From Bradyrhizobium altum (GTDB lineage: Bacteria; Pseudomonadota; Alphaproteobacteria; Rhizobiales; Xanthobacteraceae): a stretch of 48,632 nucleotides of DNA. The notes beneath the pieces are model-generated. The model saw only the letters and a program-made list of their open reading frames with translations, was not told the origin of the DNA and ran no database searches. Shown here piece after piece: positions 35,188 to 43,001 of this stretch (within the stretch, counting starts at the first letter, position 1; each line of letters begins with the position of its first letter). A program made the position numbers and the translations under genes. The stretch covers positions 1 through 48,632 of the forward strand of contig NZ_JACMYP010000034.1 in the NCBI RefSeq assembly GCF_020889705.1, read 5' to 3'.

Positions 35188-35214
35188 AGCCCGCCGGACC
35201 TAAACCGGCGGGCT
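35188..35214 (-). terminator. Rho-independent terminator of the cspA-like gene
   Basis: Perfect 10-bp stem AGCCCGCCGG (35188-35197) / CCGGCGGGCT (35205-35214) with loop ACCTAAA; on the minus strand it is followed by five T. Confidence 0.85.
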
Positions 35215-35233
35215 CGCTCCCGGCTACAGTTCG

Positions 35234-35435
35234 TCAGCCCATTCTCAGATTCTCCGCCGACGTCTTGCCCCGGTTTTCCCTCTCTTCGTAGCCTACTTTG
35301 GCACCCTCATTGAGGCTGCTTTGACCGGCTTTCTCCACCGCCGAGATGTGCACGAATACATCCTTGCCGCCATTGTGGCTGGATGAATCCAAATCCCTTG
35401 ACTGGATTGAACCATTTCACAGTACCCGTCGCCAC
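35234..35435 (-). pseudogene. Cold-shock protein (CspA family), one frameshift
   Basis: GTG 35435 gives MATGTVKWFNPVKGFGFIQP, with the RNP-1-type KGFGFI motif of the nucleic-acid chaperone fold. After IQP one extra base (or two missing) shifts the frame; the correct continuation is NGGKDVFVHISAVEKAG with RNP-2 VFVHIS, then KVGYEERENRGKTSAENLRM to TGA at 35236-35234. Length (about 67 codons) and terminator are normal for CspA. Possibly a sequencing error. Confidence 0.85.
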
Positions 35436-35533
35436 GTCGCATTCTCCCTCTTAAAGCAATGATGCCAGCCTATCGCTAGCGCAGCATACCGCAAAGCAAA
35501 ACCCGTCGGCGTGAACCGGCGGGCTCTCCATCC

Positions 35534-35967
35534 TCACGCTGTCGCTAACTTCATCTCCGCAGCGGCCATCGTCTGCCTTAGCTGGTAGTGCCAGCCTTCC
35601 CGGCCGATGGTCGTCGGCGTCGGGCCACTCATCGCCCTCGTCCTCCACCTCGTTCGTGAACTGGAGAACGGCGGCGACTGCCAGCAAGGGTGGTGGGTAT
35701 CGTTGCCGCCAGCTCCCACGCGGCATCTCTTGCAGCGTGACAGCAGGCTTCGTTGTGGTCTTGGGCGTCGTAGTACGCATCTGTACCTCCGCCCAATCGC
35801 ATGCGTAGATGGAAGCCAGGTGGTCGCCGAGGCTTGTCGATGTTGGCGATGGCGGCGAGTGCTGGATCAGCGGAAGCCTCGGCGGCTCCGGCTAGTCCGC
35901 TGAGCGCTGAGGCGGCTGCAGCACCCGCAATCATCTGCAGGCCGATCCCTCGGGTTATCTGGTTCAT
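35534..35967 (-). pseudogene. Exported hypothetical protein, three reading frames
   Basis: ATG 35967: MNQITRGIGLQMIAGAAAAS with export-signal character. It continues NEACCHAARDAAWELAATIP, then AAVLQFTNEVEDEGDEWPD in a second frame and TIGREGWHYQLRQTMAAAEM in a third, ending at 35534. The order matches a known rhizobial hypothetical family. Its ATG overlaps the stop of the upstream gene (ATGA), so it was the second gene of an operon. Two indels. Confidence 0.65.
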
Positions 35968-36512
35968 GCCACGCCCCCCGGTCCCAATCCCTTGGTCCGA
36001 TTGCTCGAGAAGGCCCCCAGATCGGCGATGCCGGACTCCGCAGGGTCGTGCTTGAGATCTCGGAGCCCGCCTGCGGCCCAATGGGTTTGGTTGCCTGTCG
36101 GGTTAGAGCCGTTGGGCGATTCGAGGCAGCATGGGTGCAGCTCAACGGCACCGAGGCTCGGCTCATCGTCGCCCCGGTCTAGCTCACGATCAACATCGCC
36201 GGCCCCCCATGAATGGGCACCGTCGCCCCAGCGGTCCTGGTTCGCGGCCCGATCGAGCGAACCGAGGGATGCTTCTTCATCGCCGATCGGCTCGCACATG
36301 TCGATCTCCTCAAGGTCCGGATCGATGTCGCTGGCATCGAGGAAGTCGACCAGCCTTTCGATCTCGGCGCTGGCCTTCTGTCGCAGCTTACCGAGGCGCC
36401 CGAGCGCGCTTTGACGATCAGTGGGCAACGGGGGGATTGTCTGCGTAGATTGCAGACGTGCTTGACGGCAGCGTGCGATGCACGCTGTTAGCCTGGGTGA
36501 TCTGGATTCCAC
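35964..36512 (-). CDS. Acidic repetitive hypothetical protein
   Basis: 182 residues from GTG 36512. N-terminal helix: LGKLRQKASAEIERLVDFLD. The rest is acidic with repeated short motifs of the type DEPSLGAVE and EEASLGSLD, interspersed with DRELDRGDDE. Such PSLG-repeat proteins are common in rhizobia and have no known function. The stop overlaps the next gene's start by 4 bases. Confidence 0.7.
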   Translation of the reverse strand: MESRSPRLTACIARCRQARLQSTQTIPPLPTDRQSALGRLGKLRQKASAEIERLVDFLDASDIDPDLEEIDMCEPIGDEEASLGSLDRAANQDRWGDGAHSWGAGDVDRELDRGDDEPSLGAVELHPCCLESPNGSNPTGNQTHWAAGGLRDLKHDPAESGIADLGAFSSNRTKGLGPGGVA

Positions 36513-36574
36513 TCCTTCGTGGCTCGGTCACAGCCGCGACCGAAGCACCCACCTTCCGCTCGGCGCGCTTTTAA

Positions 36575-36620
36575 GGTACAACCTAAATCATGAAGAAGTC
36601 AATAAAAGTTCAACCTAAAA
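36575..36620 (+). repeat. Pair of 12-bp direct repeats flanking a start codon, possible operator
   Basis: GTACAACCTAAA (36576-36587) and GTTCAACCTAAA (36608-36619) differ at one base and are 32 bp apart, about three helical turns. One lies just upstream of the ATG at 36590, the other inside the first codons of a DNA-binding-like gene. Autoregulation is an inference. Confidence 0.4.
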
Positions 36621-36976
36621 AGCGAGGCCGGCCGGCTACGGGCAAGGATCCCCTAATGGGGTTCCGCGCATCTCCTGAAATGCGCGCGAGCGTAGTCAGA
36701 TGGGCTGAATATCAACCGGATCTGCCTTCTCTGTCTGAAGCCCTCCGGCGGTTGGTCGAACTCGGGTTGACCATATCGACCAAGCCCCAGCCTGAGCGCG
36801 ACGACCGGCGGGGTCACGAAGGCCCGAGGCAACGCGCCCGGGAGTTGGCAGGCGTTGCAATCGACAAGGCGACCGATCCTGCAGCCAGCGCGGACGATCA
36901 AGCCAGCCGCAAGCGCAAGCTCATCAAAGGTCCCGAGGAATTCCAGAAGGTGCGTCGCGACCGGAACCGGAAATGA
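36590..36976 (+). CDS. AT-hook / ribbon-helix-helix-like DNA-binding protein
   Basis: 128 residues. The N terminus is strongly basic and contains an AT-hook-like KKRGRPATGKDP. A segment with ribbon-helix-helix character follows: MGFRASPEMRASVVRWAEYQ, LPSLSEALRRLVELGLT. The C-terminal half is polar and basic. Likely a nucleoid-associated or regulatory protein. The paired repeats around its start codon suggest self-control. Followed 42 bp later by a small membrane protein gene. Confidence 0.7.
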   Translation: MKKSIKVQPKKRGRPATGKDPLMGFRASPEMRASVVRWAEYQPDLPSLSEALRRLVELGLTISTKPQPERDDRRGHEGPRQRARELAGVAIDKATDPAASADDQASRKRKLIKGPEEFQKVRRDRNRK

Positions 36977-37018
36977 ACTGTTTCGAGGCGAAGAAATAGC
37001 GCGGAGGAGACCTGCACA

Positions 37019-37195
37019 ATGTCGATCATTACACTCTTAATCGGCATTCTGATCATCGTTGTGGTGGGAGCAATCTGTTTTTGGGCAATCGAAAAGTTTG
37101 CCCCGGATCGCCGGTTGGCGAATCTCCTTAAGCTGTTGGTGGTACTCGTTTGCCTCGGCGCGATTGTGCAGCGCCTACTGGTTCTCACATACTAA
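37019..37195 (+). CDS. Small two-span membrane protein
   Basis: 58 residues: MSIITLLIGILIIVVVGAI, CFWAIEKFAPDRRLANLL, KLLVVLVCLGAIVQRLLVL. Two membrane spans around a short charged loop; layout like the Thivi_2564 family of small membrane proteins. ATG follows GGAGGAGA, a strong ribosome site. Function unknown. Confidence 0.8.
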   Translation: MSIITLLIGILIIVVVGAICFWAIEKFAPDRRLANLLKLLVVLVCLGAIVQRLLVLTY

Positions 37196-37229
37196 CCCAG
37201 CCCTGGCGCGCGCATAGGCAGGCCGAGTG

Positions 37230-37280
37230 GCATCAGCACTCCCCGCAGAGAAGCAGTGATGAGCATCGTTTCGGCCGACC
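37230..37280 (+). repeat. Imperfect repeat, copy 1
   Basis: GGCATCAGCACTCCCCGCAG then AGAAGCAGTGATGAGCATCG resembles 37691-37737 over about 48 bases with a few changes and small gaps. It lies before a tiny frame (MSIVSADRSR). May be duplicated leader sequence. Confidence 0.4.
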
Positions 37281-37464
37281 GGTCCAGATGAGCCTAGGGC
37301 GAAGAAATGACGATGACCGACCTTACAGGCGCTAGAAGAAATGGCGGTGAAGCTAAAAGCCACCGCTCGGAAGCTTCCGCAAGGGCCGGACCGCGATGAA
37401 ACTTCGAGATCTTGCGAGATTTCGTGCGCAGTTAGGCGCTACCAACAAAACTCTGGGGACGGAC

Positions 37465-37719
37465 ATGAAGCCGCTGGTTGGACTTTCGAACTGCTCTTAG
37501 CAACTAGCGCGTTTGCCCAAACTGCTCCACCGCGAGCGGTTAACGGCCTCCGGCTCAGCTCAAGCCGCAAGCGCCAATGGGTGCAAATTGGTTGGCGCGG
37601 CCAGAGGCACCAAACTCTGGCCGGGGGACTGCACTGGCGCGGCTCCGCGGCGGAAACTCCACCACGATCCCCGGCTCCAACGCTGCCCAGCGGCATCGGC
37701 TCCCCGCAGAGAAGCAATG
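37465..37719 (+). pseudogene. Exported small protein, frameshifted
   Basis: ATG 37465 starts MKPLVGLSN, then a shift gives LLLATSAFAQTAPPRAV (signal-peptide core) and another gives ASANGCKLVGAARGTKLWPG and DC. This order matches a small rhizobial secreted family with the GCKLVG and GTKLW motifs. At least two indels. Confidence 0.5.
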
Positions 37720-37740
37720 ACCGCCGTCGTTCGGCGCACC
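37691..37740 (+). repeat. Imperfect repeat, copy 2
   Basis: Second copy of the element at 37230-37280: CGGCATCGGCTCCCCGCAGA then GAAGCAATGACCGCCGTCG. Here it precedes a 30-codon frame, MTAVVRRTKKSEVWQDHW onwards, of uncertain reality. Confidence 0.4.
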
Positions 37741-37805
37741 AAAAAAAGCGAAGTGTGGCAGGATCACTGGCTTGTAGCTCGCCACCGTCGGCGCATAGTC
37801 AAGCA

Positions 37806-37988
37806 ATGATCGAGCAGCGACCAGCTTTCATGGCTTGCAAAAACCCCGGCACCGGCTGGAGGATCGATATTCTGTGGGCCGATGGCGAAACCGAAGTCAT
37901 CAAGGGTTTCGTTACGGAGCACGACGCGACCAAGTGGATTTCTGAGCATTCGCCGACGTGGCAAGAAAACACGAGCCAACCGCGCTAG
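37806..37988 (+). CDS. Small hypothetical protein
   Basis: 60 residues: MIEQRPAFMACKNPGTGWR, IDILWADGETEVIKGFVTEH, DATKWISEHSPTWQEN. A compact alpha/beta type with a GWRIDI strand; the family is uncharacterised. ATG 37806 or 37830. The frame upstream of 37806 belongs to other sequence. Confidence 0.6.
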   Translation: MIEQRPAFMACKNPGTGWRIDILWADGETEVIKGFVTEHDATKWISEHSPTWQENTSQPR

Positions 37989-38020
37989 CGTGGCTTTCTT
38001 GGCTGCTCCGAGGAACGACT

Positions 38021-38197
38021 ATGGATCGCGAGAAGGAGGAACTGGCAAGTAAACTAGCAGAATGCGCGAGAGAGGCACGCCATCAAGCCGCGCTTTTGCC
38101 GGAAGGTCCAGTTCGCGACGCGCTACTTGAAAAAGCTAAGCAATACGAAGCACAGATCCCCGCCGATCCAACATATTCGACTGTTGCGCAGCGCTGA
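38021..38197 (+). CDS. Small hypothetical protein
   Basis: 58 residues: MDREKEELASKLAECAREA, RHQAALLPEGPVRDALLEKA, KQYEAQIPADPTYSTVAQR. Helical, charged; shares the LPPGPxREALLEKA-type core with the proteins at 39085 and 45825, a small family repeated across this window. Function unknown. Confidence 0.7.
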   Translation: MDREKEELASKLAECAREARHQAALLPEGPVRDALLEKAKQYEAQIPADPTYSTVAQR

Positions 38198-38454
38198 GAA
38201 AGACGGGATCGCCCCTTGATCGGCGTCGTTCCGCCAGTCGTTTTGGCTTCATGGATATGCAAATCCAGATTCGCAAAACCGGTATCTGGTGCCCATGTCT
38301 GGGCTATGCCCCAAGGCGAGATCAAGCCAATGGCTGAGATCGAAGTCTACACTGGCCGCTATGAACGCGGACAGGGGCCCCGTTCCGAATTGGCATGACG
38401 GGGTTGGCCACGCGGTGCCATTCAGTGCGGGATGGAAGTCGTGATTCCTCGCCT

Positions 38455-38717
38455 ATGAAACTCACCGCAGATCGTCCCTACTCCGACCCCGAGAAAGCCG
38501 CCCGCAGGCTCATGGAGCATGCACGAGCGTTTGAGTCATAGCAGGACGGCCGGATCTACATCGCGAAGCTGAACGACCCCTTCCTGCGAAGGATAAGGCG
38601 ACGCCGGCCAAATACACCGGGGCTGAAGCTGGCGATCGCGCATGCTGGCTGGAGCCCGTTCACGAGAACGGCACGTTCACGCAGATGAGGCAAGCCGGCA
38701 CGGACCTGTTCGCGTAG
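38455..38717 (+). pseudogene. Small hypothetical protein with stop codon and frameshift
   Basis: ATG 38455: MKLTADRPYSDPEKAARRLM, EHARAFES, then an in-frame TAG at 38539-38541, then QDGRIYIAKLNDPFLR. A frameshift leads to KATPAKYTG and another to HENGTFTQMRQAGTDLFA, ending at 38717. Clear homology to a rhizobial family starting MKLTANRPY. A stop plus two shifts indicates genuine decay. Confidence 0.65.
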
Positions 38718-38822
38718 CCCTTACGAGCTACCTTCTCTGCAGCGATCCGGAGCATGTACCTTCGGCCTGCGTCCGCATCCTCATAGTTATCAGGATTTTG
38801 CATTTCCTTCCTGGGGCTAGAG

Positions 38823-38866
38823 CCAACGCCGCCCGCATGCATTTTAAGCGGGCGGCGTTGTGTTAT
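38823..38866 (+). terminator. Strong GC-rich hairpin, probable terminator
   Basis: AACGCCGCCCGC pairs with GCGGGCGGCGTT around a ten-base A/T-rich loop, followed by GTGTTAT. No intact gene ends just upstream; it may belong to the pseudogene ending at 38717. Confidence 0.5.
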
Positions 38867-39084
38867 CGGAGCCAGTCGAGACGGCCCCGGCGCGCCTTGT
38901 TAGGCAGCGGCGGGCGCCGGAGCCGTCCCGTCGTGCGCTTCACGCGGTCCCAAGTGTATCTGGAAAAGGGACGACCGAGAGGGCCCCTCCCGAGTTATCT
39001 CCACTTGACAAGTGTCCAATTCACCTCTGCGACGTAGGCACCCACTCCCGACCAGGGCTCGCCCGATACCATGAGTGAAGAGGC

Positions 39085-39288
39085 TTACTCTGGCGGCCTA
39101 AGACCAGGCGACCGCAGCCACTCGCTGACGTGAAGCGCGGTCTCATCCTGCCGAGCTCTGCGAAGCAAATCTTCCCGCTCGGCACAGGACGAAAGCTTCC
39201 CGGCCGCCGCGCGGAGGCGCATCGCATGATCAGCGAGGCGTTCTTCTAGACTTGAGGCTTGCTTAAATCGACGGCGCTTGATGGTCAT
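39085..39288 (-). CDS. Small hypothetical protein
   Basis: 67 residues: MTIKRRRFKQASSLEERLA, DHAMRLRAAAGKLSSCAERE, LLRRARQDETALHVSEWLR, ending SPGLRPPE. A family with a conserved basic start and the SEWLRSPGLxPP end, frequent in Bradyrhizobium. Helical, function unknown. ATG 39288 is preceded by a purine-rich GGAAAGGG. Confidence 0.75.
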   Translation of the reverse strand: MTIKRRRFKQASSLEERLADHAMRLRAAAGKLSSCAEREDLLRRARQDETALHVSEWLRSPGLRPPE

Positions 39289-39640
39289 GCGCTGCCCTTT
39301 CCATGGGAGGAGGGCGGGAGCGCGGTGACAGCGGTCTCATCACCGACATAAGCCAAGGGTCGCTCGGTGACGGGAGGATACTACATCCGTCGACGATTGA
39401 CGTATGTACACAAGTGAACACAGCGTTGAAGGGGGCCAGCAAACAGGCAACAACGCGAGCAGCTTCTGCGAACGGTTTTGCGCAGACCGAAAATTCCTAT
39501 GGGGAGGCGCTGGGACCCCGTATCGAGACGGCCCCCGCAGGGCTTGGGGGCAGGATTGCAGGAGCCGTCTCAGATCGGGGCGGTAAGCACCCGCGCCCCA
39601 ACAGGTCAGGTGCCTGGAAGTTCCAATAGCGCCAAGCACA
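39289..39640. other. Gap, no gene recognised
   Basis: Open frames exist on both strands, but none has natural codon use, a ribosome site or a familiar motif. Confidence 0.3.
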
Positions 39641-39647
39641 AGAAAAC

Positions 39648-39677
39648 GGCCTCAGCGCGAGGGGGCACGCTGAGGCC
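39648..39677. terminator. Perfect 10-bp hairpin
   Basis: GGCCTCAGCG (39648-39657) pairs with CGCTGAGGCC (39668-39677). Flanked by AAAAC on the left and AAAG on the right, so it could terminate minus-strand transcription. No gene ends nearby. Confidence 0.45.
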
Positions 39678-39680
39678 AAA

Positions 39681-40012
39681 GTTGCTCATCTGTGCGGTCA
39701 AATGGAAGCCGGACCATTACGTTCGTCGGCCGATGACCTCCGCGAGCGCCTGACGCCCCTGATCCGCAAGACGCAGCCCCAGCGCATTGCGCATAAGGGG
39801 ATATGGGTGGGCCAAGGTTCTGGTCGAGATCGAGTACCGCGCCAAATCTGCCCAGGGAGGGTACGGCATCCGTTTTTCCGGGGCGTGCGCGAGGATTTGG
39901 AATTGAGGGGCATGGATTGCTGTCGACCCTGGGCTTCTTCGCCCTCGCATGGCGGACTTTGCTGTCACCGCCCAGCAACATGCGCAATGTCCTATCTACT
40001 GGAACAGCACTT
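39681..40012. other. Gap, no firm gene
   Basis: A minus-strand frame ending RNALGLRLADQGRQALAEVI then GRRT at 39717 has natural character over about 40 residues but no start; it may be a gene tail. Otherwise nothing. Confidence 0.25.
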
Positions 40013-40058
40013 TAGACTCCACTCATCGAAATCCGTAGACTCCACTGATCGAAATCCG
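40013..40058. repeat. Two adjacent 23-bp tandem repeats
   Basis: TAGACTCCACTCATCGAAAT + CCG (40013-40035) is followed without a gap by the same 23 bases with C changed to G (40036-40058). Could be a slippage product or the start of a binding-site array. Confidence 0.85.
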
Positions 40059-40189
40059 TGCGGCAGCCTCGATCTCAACCGGGCTGGAAGTATTTTCATT
40101 TCACTGACAGGCAATTTTCCCGGACGGGCCGCAGTGCGCAGTGCACTGCGGCCATTTTCATCGAGGGAAAGCTCTTGCGCGAACCACCA

Positions 40190-40297
40190 GTGCTTTTGAT
40201 CACCGACGCAATAGCAGTCGGTGCTGTCGTGATCGGCTCAATTTTCGTCCTTGTCGACCGTCTAGGCAGCCGGTCTAAGAAGCAGCTCCGACGTTGA
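40190..40297 (+). CDS. Possible small single-pass membrane protein
   Basis: 35 residues from GTG 40190: LLITDAIAVGAVVIGSIFVL, then VDRLGSRSKKQLRR. One span followed by a positive tail. No good ribosome site; low certainty. Confidence 0.35.
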   Translation: MLLITDAIAVGAVVIGSIFVLVDRLGSRSKKQLRR

Positions 40298-40417
40298 GCA
40301 ATTCTTTGAAACGGTATCGACGGCACGTTGTTGCGGTGCCCGCGAGTAAGGGCGATATCTTCATCGAGCATCGTTGTCACTCCTGACGGTCTTAAGGCCC
40401 TTTTGGGTGTTGAGAAA

Positions 40418-40547
40418 CCGGGAAAGGGGATTTCCCGGCGCAAAAATATTCGCCGGCGATCGGCTGCCAAGGCGCCTATCCGACTCCTTCGAAAAAGCGG
40501 CATAGCGGCGACGACGAGCGTCGCCGCTATGCCTATAAATTTTTGCG
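40418..40547 (+). ncRNA. Candidate small RNA ending in a strong terminator
   Basis: The stretch contains a hairpin CCGGGAAA / TTTCCCGG (40418-40438), a palindrome TCGCCGGCGA (40450-40459) and finally a perfect 14-bp stem GGCATAGCGGCGAC / GTCGCCGCTATGCC (40499-40533) followed by TATAAATTTTT. No protein frame ends at this terminator. This is the form of a small noncoding RNA or a leftover leader; no promoter was identified with confidence. Confidence 0.4.
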
Positions 40548-40599
40548 GCCTACCTCTTGAAACGACTTTCGGTTTTTCTAAGTCAATTTTCACCGCGAG

Positions 40600-40724
40600 A
40601 GCGGTGTGCCGGGCGCCAGATCGGGCCCGGTGCGGGCGCCGGGTCGGTGTCTTCGGGACCCCGTCTGAAACCCCTGTCCTGCGCTCCTTCGTACCCATCT
40701 TGCTCTATGGAGGACTTGGTTATG
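40600..40724 (+). promoter_or_regulatory. ROSE-type RNA thermometer
   Basis: The leader of the first Hsp20 gene is GC-rich with several possible hairpins (GCCGGGCGCCAG... / GGGCGCCGGGTC) and ends CTTGCTCTATGGAGGAC just before the ATG. In ROSE elements a TTGCT stretch pairs with the Shine-Dalgarno GGAGGA in the last hairpin and opens at heat-shock temperature. The signature and the gene type both match ROSE as known from Bradyrhizobium small heat-shock genes. A TTGAAA (40557-40562) could be the promoter -35. Confidence 0.8.
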
Positions 40725-41180
40725 AGGACGACCTTTGACTTCGCGCCCCTGTGGCGCTCCACCATCGGCTTCGACCACCTGGCCAACCTCGTCGACAGCA
40801 CAATGCGCCAGGCGACCGAGGATCACTATCCCCCGTACAACATCGAACGCTTCGGCGAGGACCACTACCGGATCTCGCTCGCCGTCGCCGCATTCGGCGC
40901 CGACGACATCACGGTGATCGCCGAGCAGAACGCGCTCACCATCGAGGGCAGGAAGCCCGAGAAGGCGGCCGGCGAGTATCTCTACCAGGGGATCGCCGCG
41001 CGTCCGTTCCGGCGCGTGTTCAACTTGGCCGATTACGTCCAGGTGAAAGAGGTCTCTCTCCGCGACGGACTGCTGATCATCGATCTGGTCCGCGATGTGC
41101 CCGAGGCGATGAAGCCGCGCCGGATCCAGATCGCAGGCGGCGCTTCTCCTTCGCGGATCGAGCAGAAGAAGGCAGCCTGA
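40722..41180 (+). CDS. Small heat-shock protein Hsp20, class A type
   Basis: 152 residues; ATP-independent chaperone that holds unfolding proteins. Starts MRTTFDFAPLWRSTIGFDHL, with the class A signature YPPYNIERFGEDHYRISLAV. The alpha-crystallin domain follows (about 35-135), with the late beta-strand motif DGLLIIDLVRDVPEAMKPRR. ATG 40722 is chosen because GGAGGA of the ROSE hairpin is 7 bases upstream; codons before it are leader. It heads a heat-shock cluster with a second Hsp20 gene 84 bp downstream. Confidence 0.95.
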   Translation: MRTTFDFAPLWRSTIGFDHLANLVDSTMRQATEDHYPPYNIERFGEDHYRISLAVAAFGADDITVIAEQNALTIEGRKPEKAAGEYLYQGIAARPFRRVFNLADYVQVKEVSLRDGLLIIDLVRDVPEAMKPRRIQIAGGASPSRIEQKKAA

Positions 41181-41264
41181 CGCCAGCCAAGGTTCGATGG
41201 CGGAACGCGGCGGCTCGCAAGGGCGGCCGCGCTCCCTGCCCCATCCAACAAAGGAGAACAACCA

Positions 41265-41752
41265 ATGGCAATTCGTGATCTCATTCCCTGGTCGCGGAAT
41301 CAGGAACTTGCGCCGACGCGCGGCAAGATCCGTTCATGACTCTTCATCGCGAGATGAACCGCCTGTTCGACGATGCCTTCCGCAGCTTCGGCGGGACCGG
41401 TCTGTCGCCGCTGATGGAAGGGCAATTCGGCTGGCCCAAGATCGAGCTCAGTGAGACCGATCAAGCACTGACCATCACGGCCGAACTGCCCGGCATGACG
41501 GAGAAGGACGTCCAGATCGAAATCGCCGGCGGTGTCCTGCCCATTCGCGGCGAGAAGAAAGCCGAGCGCAGCGACGAAGGCAGGTACTTCACCGAGCGCG
41601 CCTACGGCGCCTTCGAGCGGCGGATCCCGCTCGAGGACGTTGAAGAAGACAAGGCGGAAGCGTCGTTCAAGAACGGGATCCTGACCGTGTCGCTGCCCAA
41701 ATCCGAGAATCCGCGGGCGGGCGTCAAGCGCATCGCCATCAACACGCAGTAG
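41265..41752 (+). pseudogene. Second Hsp20 gene, class C type, frameshifted near the start
   Basis: From ATG 41265, with AAGGAGAA before it, the reading is MAIRDLIPWSRNQELAPTRG then KIRS and TGA at 41337-41339. The family continues with DPFMTLHREMNRLFDDAF, and this appears in the other frame from ATG 41336. One missing base near 41318 (GGC-AAG from GGCGAAG) explains it. The rest of the chaperone (138 residues: WPKIELSETDQALTITAELP, EDKAEASFKNGILTVSLPKS) is intact. The upstream stop overlaps the inner ATG as ATGA, so an N-terminally shortened protein might still be made by reinitiation. Confidence 0.88.
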
Positions 41753-41832
41753 CGACATCCGGGCGGCGGCTCCGCCGCCGTCCGGCACCAACTCGAACCC
41801 GTCCCGAAGAAAGGAGCGTAGGGAGGCAACCG

Positions 41833-42162
41833 ATGAGTAACGCAAACACGAACACCAGCAATCTCAACCCCATCTTCCACCCAGCCGCACACTATGCCTC
41901 GCCGGAGGACGTGCTGAAGGACGATGAGCTTTCCGTGCCGGAGAAGCGGATCATCCTGTCGTCATGGGCGTCCGACATGTTCACCGTCGAATCCTGTCCC
42001 GCTTTGCGTGAGATTCCCGGTATGGGCCACACCATTCGACTGGCCGATATCCTCGGCGCGCTGCGGCGGCTGGACGACGAGGATGATGACCCGCCCCGAC
42101 CCCGCGGCGTCCCCATGCGGCCGCGACGGCCTTGGGCCGCTGTGCAGCGGAGGTCCGTTTAA
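41833..42162 (+). CDS. Hypothetical protein of the heat-shock cluster
   Basis: 109 residues: NPIFHPAAHYASPEDVLKDD, LSVPEKRIILSSWASDMFTV, ALREIPGMGHTIRLADILGA, then acidic DDEDDDPPRP and a basic tail. Found in rhizobia beside Hsp20 genes, function unknown. ATG 41833 follows GGAGGCAACCG. Its TAA overlaps the ATG of the next gene by one base. Confidence 0.85.
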   Translation: MSNANTNTSNLNPIFHPAAHYASPEDVLKDDELSVPEKRIILSSWASDMFTVESCPALREIPGMGHTIRLADILGALRRLDDEDDDPPRPRGVPMRPRRPWAAVQRRSV

Positions 42163-42284
42163 TGTTCACGCAAGCCATTTTGACCATGGTGCTGCTAGGC
42201 AATGCCGCGGCGGCATGGGCCGTCCCCTTCGTCGTCGTGGTGAGAGGCGGGCAAGCGCGGTGCACCGAACAGTTGGCGCACTAA
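42162..42284 (+). CDS. 40-residue membrane protein
   Basis: MFTQAILTMVLLGNAAAAWA, VPFVVVVRGGQARCTEQLAH. One long hydrophobic segment, possibly a signal anchor. The start overlaps the upstream stop as TAATG, a common arrangement for coupled translation. It closes the Hsp20 cluster. Confidence 0.65.
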   Translation: MFTQAILTMVLLGNAAAAWAVPFVVVVRGGQARCTEQLAH

Positions 42285-42380
42285 GGCTATTCCCGTCCCC
42301 GCGCAGGCCTCCAGCCTTTCGATCGCTTTACAAGATTCGCCCGACCCTCCACGATGTCGGTGATGCGTGGGGTGGCATGG

Positions 42381-42800
42381 CGTGGCGTGTCGTCGCAGAT
42401 GGCAATCCCGAGGGTGCTGTCGAGCTATCCGGGCGGGCGCGCCAGCGTCGCCGAGCTCAAGCGTGATCTTGCCATCCTGAATTCGAGCGGCCCGGAATGA
42501 ACGCAGAGAATGCGGTGTCTCGCCGCCCGCGTGCCGGACCTTGACCTGTTCGCAAACCGCCTGGTGCTGCGGGACGAAACGGGCTGGCAACCGACCGACG
42601 TCGGCCGCGAGATCCTCACGCTTGCCGAATCTGTCACCCTTGCCGGTCGTGCCGGAGGTTTCAGCTGCGCCTGTGCCCGCAGCAGACTGACGCACCTGCC
42701 GTCCCCCCGCCTCGCCCGCTCGACGCAGCGACCGAGCAGACGCGAGGGACGACAGCGCAGGCGTCAACGGCGGCAACTGGAACGGTCGGCTTAAGCTGCT
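42381..42800 (+). pseudogene. Decayed paralogue of the 32282-32662 gene
   Basis: Pieces SSYPGGRASVAELKRDLAIL and NSSGPE end in TGA at 42498-42500. A second frame reads RCLAARVPDLDLFANRLVLR, ETGWQPTDVGREILTLAESV. The same order of motifs occurs in the gene at 32282-32662 (SYPDGFALMADLKRDMAI ... LAARVPDLDIFSQGLV), which establishes the relationship. A deletion has removed the part matching GRDWAERTK. Confidence 0.65.
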
Positions 42801-43001
42801 CCGAGCGCGACATGTTTGCCTGAGCAGCGGGCTCATCGGGACCGCAATGACCTCGGCAATGTCGCCGGCATGCTGATCACGACCCCGATCGGCGGACCAC
42901 AAGCGAACACCCAGGCCTGCGGTCCGCACGAGCGGTTTACCTTCCGTGAGCACGAGGGACGCCGGTGCCGATATGCGGCTCTGCATAGTGTTGACGGTTT
43001 G

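Noticed and set aside
40096..40698. 200-codon minus-strand frame across the ROSE region
   Set aside because: It is Arg/Pro-rich with no recognisable domain and overlaps the terminator-like hairpin and thermometer.
41318..41340. Programmed frameshifting in the second Hsp20 gene
   Set aside because: No slippery heptamer or stimulatory structure is evident at the shift; a one-base loss or sequencing error is simpler.
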